From assembly GCF_018842675.1 (NCBI RefSeq), contig NZ_JAGTWO010000004.1, positions 558,001 to 622,000 of the forward strand: DNA of 64,000 nucleotides, read 5' to 3'. The translations under genes were made by a program, and so were the position numbers. The stretch is from Candidatus Pantoea bituminis (GTDB taxonomy: Bacteria; Pseudomonadota; Gammaproteobacteria; Enterobacterales; Enterobacteriaceae). The notes below the pieces were generated by a model. It ran no database searches and was not told where the DNA came from. It was given only the letters and a program-made list of their open reading frames with translations. How positions within the stretch are numbered: position 1 is the stretch's first letter; each line of letters starts with the position of its first letter. This document shows positions 27,371-36,652 of this stretch, in pieces.

Positions 27371-28376
27371 ATGAATCTGGATGAAATGGTGGGCCTTAGT
27401 GTAAAGCATAACGCCGCCGATCTGCACCTTTGCAGCGGACATTTGCCTTACTGGCGACGGCAGGGCAGGTTGGAAGCGATACCCGACTGGCCGAAAGTCA
27501 GCGCGGCGTGGATGGATACGTTTATTGAGCAATGGCTGGACGATCCGCAGCGGCGGCAGCTTGAAGCCGAAGGTCAGCTTGATTTCGCCTTGAGTTTGCC
27601 GGGTGGACAGCGACTGCGTGCCAATCTCTTCCGCCAGCGGCAAGGCTTGTCTTTGGCATTACGCACTATTGCCAACCAGTGTCCAACGCTGGCGAGCTTG
27701 CGCTTACCCGCTATTGTGCCCTTGCTGTTGGAAAAAGAGGAGGGACTGATTTTGATCACTGGCGCGACCGGCAGCGGCAAATCCACTACGCTGGCAGCGA
27801 TGGTCGATGCGCTCAACAGACAGCAGGCGCGGCACATCATCACGCTAGAAGATCCCATTGAGTTTATTCATAACAGCCAGCAATCACTGATTCAGCAGCG
27901 AGAAATTGGTGTGCATTGCACTGCTTTTAACCAGGGGATTAAAGCGGCATTACGTGAAGATCCTGATGTGATTTTATTGGGCGAACTGCGCGACAGCGAC
28001 ACGATTCGACAGGCGCTGACAGCAGCAGCAGACCGGGCATCTGGTGCTGGCAACGTTGCATACGCGCGGCGCTGCGCAGGCGGTTGATCGGTTGGTCGAT
28101 CTCTTTTCCGCTGAGGAGAAAAATCTGGTGCGTACGCAACTGGCGGGCAGTCTTAAAGCGGTGATCGCTCAGCGATTAGTGCCCTCACTCGAAGGTCAAC
28201 GCATTGGCTTGTTTGAGGTCCTGATAGCAACGCCCGCAGTGGCGAATTTAATCAGGGAAGGCAAGATGCATCAAATTCCTGGTGTTCTCCAAACCGGCGC
28301 GCAAGCGGGTATGCAGACCTTTGAGCAGAGTTTACTGGCACGAAAGGCGGAAGGGCTCATTAAGGACACACCGTGA
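27371..28376 (+). pseudogene. yggR: PilT-like twitching-motility ATPase YggR, apparent frameshift
   Basis: First frame: an N-terminal PilT domain (DEMVGLSVKHNAADLHLCSGHLP), Walker A GATGSGKSTTLAAM near residue 135, the Asp box EDPIEFIHNSQQ and the Walker B region LREDPDVILLGELRD. After IRQALTA the conserved TGHLVLATLHTRGAAQAVDRL continues in the +1-shifted frame. The shift lies in a GCA repeat (28019-28031) and equals one extra base (or two missing), unlike the one-base losses elsewhere in this window. The joined product is 334 residues (E. coli YggR 326). PilT-type ATPases retract type IV pili; no pilin genes are in the window. Confidence 0.8.
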
Positions 28377-28444
28377 CGTGCCGCGCTTCATTGCTGAGTA
28401 AGCGCGGGGGTGCGGGTCATGGATAAGTTAGGTGATGATTATGC

Positions 28445-28864
28445 TTAGTAGTGCGTTTCAAACCAGTCTTGCAGAATGATCGCCGCTGATTGCGAATCGA
28501 CTGAACCTTTGTTTAGCGCACGATAACCGCCGCGTTCAAACAAGCCAGCACGTGCTTCTACCGTACTCAGACGTTCATCTTGCAGCTCAACACGAACGCC
28601 AAAGCGGCCATGCAGCCGATTAGCAAACTTACGTGCTCGCGCGGTTAACTCTTGCTCGGTGCCGTCCATATTCAGCGGCAATCCGACAACCACAAAATCG
28701 GGCTGCCACTCTTTCAACAGCTTTTCGATTTGTAGCCAGTCTGGCGTGCCATCCTGCGCTTTAAGCGCTGCGAGCGGGCGGGCGCTACCGGTGAGTTGCT
28801 GACCTATCGCCACGCCAATGCTCTTAGTGCCGAAATCAAAACCTAACAGTGTTTGATTTGACAT
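28445..28864 (-). CDS. ruvX: Putative Holliday junction resolvase / pre-16S rRNA nuclease RuvX (YqgF)
   Basis: A 139-residue RNase-H-fold nuclease. [16 protein letters not shown] holds the first catalytic Asp, [23 protein letters not shown] the central motif, and DERLSTVEA followed by [13 protein letters not shown] the last acidic residues. YqgF takes part in 16S rRNA 5'-end maturation. The ATG and the yqgE stop share one base, so the pair is coupled as in E. coli. Confidence 0.95.
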   Translation of the reverse strand: MSNQTLLGFDFGTKSIGVAIGQQLTGSARPLAALKAQDGTPDWLQIEKLLKEWQPDFVVVGLPLNMDGTEQELTARARKFANRLHGRFGVRVELQDERLSTVEARAGLFERGGYRALNKGSVDSQSAAIILQDWFETHY

Positions 28865-29427
28865 CAGGCGTGTCCGGCGTCGCTGGCCATGTTGTGAATA
28901 TCAACGCCAATACTGCGCGCTGCTTCACGCCATCGCTCAGAAATGGGCGTTTTAAACAAAATATTGCTGTTGGCGGGCGTGGTCAGCCAGGCATTCTCCA
29001 TGAGTTCGTTCTCCAGTTGGTCTTTTTCCCAGGCACAGTAACCCAGTGCTACCAACACGTTTTCTGGCTGTGATTGTGTACCAATCGCTTCCAGCACATC
29101 ACGCGAGGTGGTGATAATGGTGGTATCAGAGATGCGAATACTGGAGGTAAAAATGCGTTGTGCAGAGTGCAGGATAAAGCCGCGATCTTCCGCTAACGGA
29201 CCGCCGGTAAACACCGGTTTGTCCAGCTTGATAGCAGGATCGCGATCTTCAGAAGAGATCTTGAGCTTTTTAAGAATGCCTTCCACCGTCAGGTTTTCCA
29301 TGGGCTTGTTGACGATCAGTCCCATCGCCCCTTCTTCATTGTGTTCACACACGTAAACCACAGAACGTTTAAAGAAAGGGTCTTGCAGCGAAGGCATGGC
29401 AATCAAAAAATGATGCTGTAAATTCAT
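28864..29427 (-). CDS. yqgE: YqgE/AlgH family protein
   Basis: A 187-residue protein with the UPF0301 motifs [39 protein letters not shown] and [15 protein letters not shown], ending in a segment typical of E. coli YqgE. The start at 29427 aligns exactly with E. coli YqgE; the frame is open upstream to 29538 but that part is not conserved. AlgH influences alginate and virulence genes in Pseudomonas; the molecular role is not known. It lies between gshB and ruvX in the same direction. Confidence 0.93.
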   Translation of the reverse strand: MNLQHHFLIAMPSLQDPFFKRSVVYVCEHNEEGAMGLIVNKPMENLTVEGILKKLKISSEDRDPAIKLDKPVFTGGPLAEDRGFILHSAQRIFTSSIRISDTTIITTSRDVLEAIGTQSQPENVLVALGYCAWEKDQLENELMENAWLTTPANSNILFKTPISERWREAARSIGVDIHNMASDAGHA

Positions 29428-29512
29428 TCTCACTCGATGTACCAAAAATAACCGGCGCGCAGTTGCCGCGCCGGTGTTGGGTTGATCACGGAGCAGAGCT
29501 CCGACGTCATGC

Positions 29513-30456
29513 TCAGCCCAGACGCTTCTCGATAGCATCCATCAACATGCCGGTGATGGAGATCGGGAATGCTGCTTCAATTTCACGCACGCATGTTGGG
29601 CTGGTCACGTTCACTTCAGTCAGTTTATCACCGATGATGTCCAAGCCTACAAAAATCAGCCCTTTTGCTTTCAGCGTTGGACCCACGCGACGGGCAATTT
29701 CCCAATCGCTTTCGCTTAACGGACGCGCTTCGCCACGTCCGCCAGCGGCGAGATTACCGCGGGTTTCACCCCTTGTGGGATGCGCGCCAGGCAATAAGGC
29801 ACAGGCTCACCGTCGATGACCAGAACGCGTTTGTCGCCTTCTTTAATCGCCGGGATAAAGTTTTGTGCCATGCAGAAGTAACTTCCGTGGTTAGTCAGGG
29901 CTTCAACAATCACTGAAAAGTTAGGATCATCTTTTTTCACACGGAAAATTGACGCGCCACCCATGCCATCCAGCGGCTTCATGATGATGTCACCGTGCTC
30001 TTGCCAGAACGCGCGCAGCTTCTCTTTATTGCGAGTTACCAGCGTATCTGGCGTGAACTCCGCGAACCATGCGGTATACAGCTTTTCGTTACAGTCACGC
30101 AGGCTTTGCGGCTTGTTCACGATCAGCGTACCCAACTCTTCTGCGCGCTCCAGAATATAGGTCGCGTAAATGAATTCCGTATCAAACGGCGGATCTTTAC
30201 GCATCAGTACAACATTCAGCTCAGAGAGTTCAATCTCTTGCTCGCTGCCGAACTCATACCACTTGTCATAGTTTTGGTCGACGCTCAGCAGACGCGTGCG
30301 AGCATAGGAGACGCCGCCACGCAGCGAGAGATCGCCCATCTCCATGTAGTGAATTTCATAACCACGACGCTGTGCTTCCAGCAACATGGCGAAGCTGGTG
30401 TCTTTTTTAATGTTGATGGACGAGATGGGGTCCATCACGATGCCAAGCTTAATCAT
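29513..30456 (-). pseudogene. gshB: Glutathione synthetase, apparent frameshift
   Basis: First frame: MIKLGIVMDPISSINIKKDTSFAMLLEAQRRG, MRKDPPFD, IMKPLDGMGGASIF (ATP-grasp) and [19 protein letters not shown]. The rest, [17 protein letters not shown] and [20 protein letters not shown] (metal-binding Asn), follows in the next frame. One missing G in a four-base run (CCCC at 29769-29772, plus strand) is enough; the joined protein is 314 residues (E. coli 316). GshB joins gamma-glutamylcysteine and glycine with ATP. The start at 30456 has GAGGAG before it. A sequencing error is by far the simplest explanation. Confidence 0.9.
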
Positions 30457-30562
30457 TATTATCTCCTCAATGAGGCGGCATTTACCGTCTCGTTCCATGC
30501 GTCAGCGTTGGGCTGAACAGTCAGGACGCCGTGTGTGCTGCGTGCGTCTTAGAAATTATCGC

Positions 30563-31294
30563 TTAACCCAGGTCACCAAACCTCACCTGAAGTGCCGTAA
30601 TGGCCGTCAGCGCGGTTGTTTCGGTGCGTAACACCCGTGGGCCAAGCAGAATGTCAGTAAAATCGTGTTGCGCTGTCATTGCGATCTCTTCTGCGGAAAG
30701 GCCGCCTTCTGGGCCAATCAACAAGCGTACTCGCTTAACCGGTTGCGGCAACGTGTTGATGCTGTGGCTGGCGCGTGGATGAAGGTTAAGTTTCAATCCT
30801 TCATCAGCTTCTGCACACCAGGCTTCCAGCGTCATGGCTTCGCGAATTTCCGGCACGCGGTTGCGACCACACTGCTCGCAAGCCGCAATCGCAATTTTCT
30901 GCCACTGCTGAATCTTCTTCGCCAGCCTTTCAGCATCCAGCTTTACGCCGCAGCGTTCGGAAAACAAGGGCGTGATGACATTAACGCCGAGCTCAATCGA
31001 TTTCTGAATGGTGAATTCCATCTTTTCACCGCGTGACATCACCTGGCCCAAATGCATAAACAGCGGTGATTCACGATCATCGGGTTGACTCTCTAAAACA
31101 GTTACTTTTACACGCTTTTTATCAACATGCGTGATCTCTGCTGCAAAAGTCAGATTAGTGCCATCAAACAGTTCAAGGCGTTGACCGCTGGTCATGCGCA
31201 GCACGCGGCCTACATGATTGGATGCGTCTTCATCCAGCGTAATTTCACTGCCTACGCTAAGCGGTTCGGCCTGATAAATGCGAGGTATGCGCAT
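30563..31294 (-). CDS. rsmE: 16S rRNA (uracil(1498)-N(3))-methyltransferase
   Basis: A 243-residue SPOUT methyltransferase: N-terminal PUA-like domain ([24 protein letters not shown]), then the knotted domain with [19 protein letters not shown]-like SERCGVK, and [16 protein letters not shown] and [16 protein letters not shown], the AdoMet site. It methylates N3 of U1498 in the 30S subunit. It lies upstream of gshB in the same direction, as in E. coli. Confidence 0.96.
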   Translation of the reverse strand: MRIPRIYQAEPLSVGSEITLDEDASNHVGRVLRMTSGQRLELFDGTNLTFAAEITHVDKKRVKVTVLESQPDDRESPLFMHLGQVMSRGEKMEFTIQKSIELGVNVITPLFSERCGVKLDAERLAKKIQQWQKIAIAACEQCGRNRVPEIREAMTLEAWCAEADEGLKLNLHPRASHSINTLPQPVKRVRLLIGPEGGLSAEEIAMTAQHDFTDILLGPRVLRTETTALTAITALQVRFGDLG

Positions 31295-31369
31295 AAGGTT
31301 CCTGAGAACTGAACGCCGCGCTGTATTACGCGGCGGAATAGAAGAAACAACTAGTTTAGGGCAGGGATT

Positions 31370-32076
31370 TTAGCGCTGGCAAGCCTGCTGCACATAAGGA
31401 TTGTGATTACCCTGTATGCGAGCGATGCGTTTGTCACGTTCACACTCCCATGGCGTAACGGGATAAAGCTTGTTCCATACGGTAAATAGCTGGGTTTGCT
31501 GACGAGAAAGGCGCAGATGATATTGATCGCGCATATAGAAATAGGTCCGCGCAATAGCCCCCGCGCGCGCGCTGGCGGCTCGGCAATCTTATTTTTGAAA
31601 TCGACTTTCATACCGCATTGTCCATAAGGCTGCTCACCGCCGTTCCATTGGCTGTATGCCAGATTCCCGCGATCGCCATTTACTTCACCCACCGCAGGTT
31701 GCAGGTTGTGCAGATCGGTTTCGATTCGGCGATATTCAGCATCTTTACTGCAATTCTTGCGTCCACCGTTTTGCCAACACTGGCGCTGATGACCAAACTC
31801 CCACGCTGGCATGACGTGTTCCCATTCAATCCGCTTGGCGCGATTCGCATTTTTACGAACCTTGTAGCCACAGCTGTTGAGATCGGGGACGCCTTTTTTC
31901 CCCTGCCAGTTGATTTTACAGCCACAGTAAAACGTTCCTGGCGCATCAGCATTGATTTGCGCCGCATAGGCTTTGGCCTGCTGGAAGTTGTTTTGATGAT
32001 AGTTATTCAGGCTTAGGGCGCTGGCAACAAACGGGGCAAATAACAGCGAAACAGCAACAATAATTTTGCGAGACAT
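31370..32076 (-). pseudogene. endA: DNA-specific endonuclease I, apparent frameshift
   Basis: Signal peptide ([20 protein letters not shown]), then the EndA fold with [25 protein letters not shown] (catalytic His), [15 protein letters not shown] and AEPPARARG. At this point a five-G run (CCCCC at 31558-31562, plus strand) is one base short; with six G the protein continues [13 protein letters not shown] to YVQQACQR and stops at 31370, 235 residues, the exact E. coli EndA length. Without it the frame runs on to 31351 with an unrelated tail. Endonuclease I is a periplasmic nuclease that cuts duplex DNA. Confidence 0.87.
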
Positions 32077-32152
32077 ATTCCAACAATCTACGTAGAGCCA
32101 AAAAGGGCGGCAGGGTAACAGAATGAGGAATCACGCGGAATGAGAATCCTGG

Positions 32153-32665
32153 TCAGGATGGCAAATAGTCGCCTGGCTTTAACAGACTGCCGCAGCTCAC
32201 GCAGCGATATTCGCTTTCTCCACGCACGACGCGATTATGACGACGCACAGTGAGATGATGCTGCTGGCACTGACAGCGGTAGTTGAAGGTGCGACTGCGC
32301 ACCGATTCCACCTCAAAGCGGTGAGTACGCTGGGCAGGCACGCCAAGCACGCTTTCCATCATCCATTTCCACTCTTTGCCATGGGGCGCAACCCGACCAA
32401 AATGTTTCCACACCAGCAGATGAGCCAGCTCATGCGGCACCACTTCATCAATAAAGGCTTGTTGATTCTCTAACAGCAAAACGGGATTTAGACGGATTTC
32501 CCACTTTTCTAGCCAGGCGGTGCCAGCTGCGGTGCCACGCTGCTGATAAATCAGTTTGGGTTCGGGATAGCTGCGCGCTAATTTTTGATTAGCCAACTCA
32601 AGCGAGTGGCGCAGCGAGCGCATCACGGCTTGCTGTAGCGCGATGGGAAGACGAGGTGTTTTCAT
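32153..32665 (-). CDS. sprT: SprT family zinc metalloprotease-like protein
   Basis: A 170-residue protein: [16 protein letters not shown] start, [16 protein letters not shown], the zincin motif HELAH with [16 protein letters not shown], and a C-terminal zinc ribbon (CQCQQH, CVSCG). Eukaryotic Spartan proteases share this SprT domain. The E. coli protein was named for a bolA-related phenotype; its function is unsettled. The start at 32665 aligns with E. coli; upstream sequence in frame (to 32701) is not conserved. Confidence 0.93.
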   Translation of the reverse strand: MKTPRLPIALQQAVMRSLRHSLELANQKLARSYPEPKLIYQQRGTAAGTAWLEKWEIRLNPVLLLENQQAFIDEVVPHELAHLLVWKHFGRVAPHGKEWKWMMESVLGVPAQRTHRFEVESVRSRTFNYRCQCQQHHLTVRRHNRVVRGESEYRCVSCGSLLKPGDYLPS

Positions 32666-32712
32666 GGGGCCAAGAATAAGCGGGCGCGGGCGGGAACTCA
32701 ATATTGGAAAAG

Positions 32713-32737
32713 AAAACGGCGGGACTTTCCCGCCGTT
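32713..32737 (-). terminator. Terminator after galP
   Basis: AACGGCGGGA and TCCCGCCGTT arms lie 13 bases past the galP stop; on the minus strand a TTTTCTTTT tract follows, giving a standard Rho-independent terminator. Confidence 0.85.
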
Positions 32738-32749
32738 GTTGCTTGCTAA

Positions 32750-34146
32750 TTAGTTCTGAGAACCAATATCACGCAGCTTTTTGCCTTTCATCAGGTTGCG
32801 TTCGATGTGTTCCAGCGAGATGTTCTTGGTCTCCGGAATCAGCATTACCGTCAGCAGGATGAAGAACAGGTTCAGCAGGGCATAGACCCAGAAGGTCGAC
32901 GCGTTGCCCAAGGTGTTCAGCATCGTGAGGAAGGTAGCGCCCACAATCATGTTCGCAATCCAGTTAGTGGTGGTGGACACGGTGATACCGAAATCGCGGC
33001 CTTTCAGCGGTTGAATTTCAGAACACAGTACCCAGATCAGCGGACCGGCAGACATTGCAAAACCAACGATAAACATCAGCAGCATGCCAATGGCGAAGTA
33101 CTGCGCGCCCTGAGAATCAATGCCAATATGCAGCATCGTACCCAAAATGCCCATGCCTGCCGCCATCACCATAAAGCCCAGAATCAGCGTTGGCTTACGG
33201 CCCCAACGATCCACCAGACCAATCGCGATGAAGGTCGCCAGCACATTGACCAGACCCACAATGACTGTGCCCCACATCTGCTCAGTGGTGTTAGAGAAAC
33301 CCGCAATCTCAAAGATTTTCGGTGCGTAATACATGATGACGTTCATACCGGTGAACTGTTGCATCACCTGTAACAGAATGCCGAGGAACACCGCACGACG
33401 GAAGTTGCTGTTTTCTTTAAACAGACCCCAGCCAGATTGCTTGATTTTTAGGCTTTCACGAATTTCATCCAGTTCACGTTTTGCTTGCTCGCTGGTGTCA
33501 CGCAGACGATCCAGTACACGCTGCGCATCGCGGAAGTTACCTTTAGCCGCTAGCCAGCGCGGGCTGTTTGGCAGGAAGAAAACGCCGATCAGCAGCAGCA
33601 GAGCTGGAATGGTGATGACACCCAGCATCCAACGCCAGTTGCCGGTAAAGCTGAATGCGGTATCAGACAAATACGCGCCAAGAATACCAATGGTAATCAT
33701 CAGCTGGTACAGCGAGATCATACTGCCGCGAATCTTTTCTGGCGCAATTTCGGAAAGATAAAGCGGGGCAGTGTAAGAAGCGATGCCCACCGCCAGGCCC
33801 AGCAGCACGCGTGCCCAAATCAGCATTTCAGGGTTCGGCGACATTGCCGACCACAAAGAACCGATAACGAACAGAATCGCACCCGCCATCAGGCTTTTCT
33901 TACGGCCCAGACGCGAAGACATCCAGCCGCTACCAATAGCACCCACAGCCGCACCGAACATCATGGAACTGACGATCCACTCTTGCTGGTGTGCCGTAAC
34001 GTTAAAGTCTTTAGCGATGAACGGCAGTGCACCGGCAATAACGCCGATATCCAGACCGAACAGCAGGCCAGCGAGAGCCGCCAGAAAGCAGACAAATAAG
34101 GTCATCGCCTTATTTGAAGTTCTGCTTTTTGTGTATTGCCAGGCAT
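32750..34146 (-). CDS. galP: Galactose:proton symporter, probable 5' frameshift
   Basis: A 12-helix major facilitator sugar porter: [91 protein letters not shown] and [15 protein letters not shown] are all GalP motifs. It imports galactose and glucose with a proton. Two starts compete. The uninterrupted frame reaches ATG 34168, with no ribosome site and a non-conserved N-terminus. An ATG at 34146 follows GGAGG at good spacing and encodes MPGNTQK, like the E. coli start MPDAKKQ, but needs one more base in a five-T run (34126-34130). I favour 34146 and a missing base (465 residues; E. coli 464). Confidence 0.88.
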
Positions 34147-34209
34147 TGTTGCCTCCAAGTTTATCCATCGTTGTTTTTATCAATGTTAAAAAACCTTTTG
34201 CCGGAAAAA

Positions 34210-34225
34210 AGTGAGGGCGATCACA
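34210..34225 (-). promoter_or_regulatory. Candidate CRP site upstream of galP
   Basis: AGTGA-GGGCGA-TCACA matches TGTGA-N6-TCACA at 9 of 10 conserved bases. It lies 64 bases upstream of the preferred galP start and next to the GalR-type operator, consistent with cAMP-CRP activation of a sugar transporter. Confidence 0.55.
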
Positions 34226-34228
34226 TCA

Positions 34229-34244
34229 GTGTAATCGCTTACAC
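34229..34244 (-). promoter_or_regulatory. GalR/GalS-type operator upstream of galP
   Basis: GTGTAATCGCTTACAC fits the GalR/GalS consensus GTGnAAnCGnTTnCAC at every fixed position. GalR and GalS are known to repress galP in E. coli. Confidence 0.8.
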
Positions 34245-34596
34245 AAGCTGAAACCCTGAAATTCAGCATTTATAACCCGGAAAGGTCAAGTAACCAGAGA
34301 GGTATAGCACTCTTTAAGTTTCTGACAATGCTCTTATTATCGGCAATCAGATGACGCTGAAAATAACGCATTTTTATTACAATAACTACGCCGTTTAATT
34401 CCTAAATTGCAGATAACTAAAGCGTTTCAAATTGTAATCGTTAACATTTTGTTGTCAGGATTGGCGAAAGAAGTGTAGTTGAGATAACGAAAAAAGCTGT
34501 CTGAAGAGATTTGAAAGCAGCGTAAGACGTTTTTTTGACTCGTAACTTTGTAGCGTTAGGGATGAGAAGGCGATCGGTTAGCAAAAAACAGGCAAT
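34245..34596. other. AT-rich intergenic region between galP and metK
   Basis: About 350 bases with no credible gene. A second weaker GalR-like site, TTGTAATCGTTAACAT (34432-34447, three mismatches among the 12 fixed positions), lies 203 bases from the first. The remainder is AT-rich promoter-type sequence. Confidence 0.5.
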
Positions 34597-34625
34597 AAAA
34601 AACCCTGCTTCATCAACAGGGTTTT
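34597..34625 (-). terminator. Terminator after metK
   Basis: AACCCTG/CAGGGTT arms around a 9-base loop; on the minus strand six T follow. Placed 22 bases past the metK stop. Confidence 0.85.
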
Positions 34626-34647
34626 CGGATGGGACCCGAGAGAAAAA

Positions 34648-35799
34648 TTACAGGCCCGCAGCGTCGCGCAGTTGAGCGGCTTTGTCTGTTTTTTCCCATG
34701 GGAAGTGCTCACGACCAAAGTGACCATAAGCTGCGGTCTCTTTGTAGATCGGGTGCAGCAGATCCAGCATCTGAATCAAACCGTATGGACGCAGGTCGAA
34801 GAACTCACGCACCAGCAAAGTCAGCTGTTCGGTAGAGATTTTCTCGGTACCAAACGTTTCAACCATGATGGAGGTCGGTTCAGCGACGCCAATCGCGTAA
34901 GAAACCTGGATTTCACAACGATCCGCCAAACCCGCAGCCACGATGTTTTTAGCCACATAGCGCGCAGCATAAGCCGCTGAACGGTCAACTTTTGATGGAT
35001 CTTTACCTGAGAACGCACCGCCGCCATGACGTGCCATGCCGCCGTAGGTATCAACGATGATTTTACGACCCGTCAGGCCACAGTCGCCCATTGGGCCACC
35101 GATAACGAAACGACCCGTTGGGTTGATGTGATATTTGGTTGAAGCATTCAGCCATTCTGCGGGCAGAACCGGTTTGATGATCTCTTCCATTACCGCTTCT
35201 TTCAGATCTTGCTGGCTAACATCTTCAGCGTGCTGAGTTGACAGGACAACAGCATCGATACCGACGATTTTGCCGTCATCGTACTGGAAAGTGACCTGGC
35301 TTTTCGCATCTGGACGCAACCACGGCAGTGAACCATTTTTACGGACTTCAGCCTGACGCTGCACCAAACGGTGTGCATAAGTCACTGGCGCAGGCATCAG
35401 CACGTCAGTTTCGTTGGTTGCGTAGCCAAACATCAAGCCCTGATCGCCCGCGCCTTGTTCCAGCGGATCGGTACGGTCAACGCCTTGGTTGATATCAGGT
35501 GATTGCTTGCCAATCGCGCTTAAAACGGCGCAAGAGTTGGCATCAAAGCCCATATCGGAATGAACATAGCCGATTTCACGAACGGTGTTACGGGTGATCT
35601 CTTCGATATCAACCCAGGCGCTGGTAGTGATTTCACCCCCAACCAGAACCATACCGGTTTTAACGTAAGTTTCGCAGGCCACGCGCGCTTTAGGATCCTG
35701 CTCGAGGATCGCATCAAGTACGGCATCAGAAATTTGGTCAGCGATTTTATCAGGATGTCCTTCTGATACAGACTCGGATGTAAAAAGGTGTTTAGCCAT
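34648..35799 (-). CDS. metK: S-adenosylmethionine synthetase
   Basis: A 383-residue protein nearly identical in layout to E. coli MetK (384). Motifs: [19 protein letters not shown] near residue 13, [26 protein letters not shown], the catalytic loop region, [27 protein letters not shown], and [23 protein letters not shown]. It makes AdoMet from methionine and ATP. MetJ-type boxes lie about 150 bases upstream. It is a single-gene unit, divergent from speA. Confidence 0.97.
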   Translation of the reverse strand: MAKHLFTSESVSEGHPDKIADQISDAVLDAILEQDPKARVACETYVKTGMVLVGGEITTSAWVDIEEITRNTVREIGYVHSDMGFDANSCAVLSAIGKQSPDINQGVDRTDPLEQGAGDQGLMFGYATNETDVLMPAPVTYAHRLVQRQAEVRKNGSLPWLRPDAKSQVTFQYDDGKIVGIDAVVLSTQHAEDVSQQDLKEAVMEEIIKPVLPAEWLNASTKYHINPTGRFVIGGPMGDCGLTGRKIIVDTYGGMARHGGGAFSGKDPSKVDRSAAYAARYVAKNIVAAGLADRCEIQVSYAIGVAEPTSIMVETFGTEKISTEQLTLLVREFFDLRPYGLIQMLDLLHPIYKETAAYGHFGREHFPWEKTDKAAQLRDAAGL

Positions 35800-35946
35800 T
35801 CTGTTCTTTACCTTACAAATGGTTTGAATTCGACTGCATAGCGTAAGTGAGGCTGAACCTGACTTAACGCCCCTTCAGGCAAAGCCGCGAGCAGTTTAGG
35901 AAGTATCAGCACATCAGGCTAACATCGCCTGGAGTTTAACCTGTTT

Positions 35947-35970
35947 AGATGGAAAACCATCTGGACGTCT
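35947..35970 (-). promoter_or_regulatory. Candidate MetJ operator (three abutting met boxes) upstream of metK
   Basis: Three consecutive 8-base units, AGATGGAA, AACCATCT and GGACGTCT, compare with the met-box consensus AGACGTCT at 4, 5 and 7 of 8 positions. Abutting in-phase boxes are what MetJ dimers bind cooperatively, and metK is a known MetJ target. Confidence 0.65.
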
Positions 35971-36242
35971 ATTTTAGGTTACAGAATGCGCGAATTACCA
36001 GCCCTTTTTCTGTTTCAGCATTTTACGCAACGGCAAAACTGGAAGATTTTCCTGACAGTACACGCAATAACCAAATAATCTTTTTGCTATTTTTGACCAC
36101 AAACTGTATAAAACGCCGCTGCTTTTAGGCAGCAAAAAGGATGACGTCACCACGCGTCGCGCCCGTCAGAACAGTGAGGCTTCTGGCGTTCACCCAGGTT
36201 GTTTTCCATGTGTCTTTGGCATATGTGGAGGTGATTCAAGTA

Positions 36243-36377
36243 ATGAACCACGCTTTCTTCCCTTTCGGTTCTCCGCGCTGTTGCGCTGCGCTGGCTTTCT
36301 CCTGTTTCCCATCATTTTCAGTGTCCTGCCGACATTGTGTTCGTAGCGGTCATTCTACCGACACGAGTACCCGTTAA
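36243..36377 (+). CDS. Small 44-residue ORF with near-perfect ribosome binding site, upstream of speA
   Basis: The ATG follows GGAGGTGATT by 6 bases, a nine- to ten-base complement to the 3' end of 16S rRNA, far stronger than most sites in this window. The peptide (MNHAFFPFGSPRCCAALAF...) is rich in Cys, Phe and Ser and unlike anything I recognise. It could be a translated leader peptide controlling speA or a small protein. The long upstream frame extending to 36141 is probably meaningless. Confidence 0.5.
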   Translation: MNHAFFPFGSPRCCAALAFSCFPSFSVSCRHCVRSGHSTDTSTR

Positions 36378-36652
36378 TCTGTACTGCTATCCTTACGTTT
36401 TTGTTCCTTCTCTGTGCTTATGCAGATGAACGACGCACGTTATCCGTGGTCCTTTTTATACGTTTCTCTTTTAAACGTTTTCTATTTAAACGGACAGGCC
36501 AAGGTGTTTTACACTTACTTTCATGCGTTAATCGCGCTGACGGCAACGTCAGGTGAACAGGACATTGCGTCACATGTGGCAACGAATTTCTAACTTAGCG
36601 GCAGTTAAGCCGATTAACAGTTTCATCTTTCAACGGAAAATTGAGGTTCGTG

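Larger units (their letters stand above)
35800..36652. other. Long divergent intergenic region between metK and speA
   Basis: 853 bases. The left part holds the metK leader and met boxes. The right part is the long speA leader and contains a 44-codon ORF with a strong ribosome site (36243-36377) and a 57-codon ORF from 36421 (MQMNDARYPW) without one. E. coli has the small gene yqgB before speA; I see no clear similarity to it here. Confidence 0.5.

Noticed and set aside
31351..32076. 241-residue EndA variant with a new C-terminus
   Set aside because: The tail after ARARG matches nothing, while one added G restores the exact 235-residue family sequence.
32807..33373. 188-codon plus-strand ORF inside galP
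   Set aside because: Shadow of galP in the opposite strand, His/Gln-rich low-complexity translation.
36141..36377. 78-codon ORF upstream of speA as one protein
   Set aside because: Only the part from 36243 has a ribosome site; the upstream extension has none.
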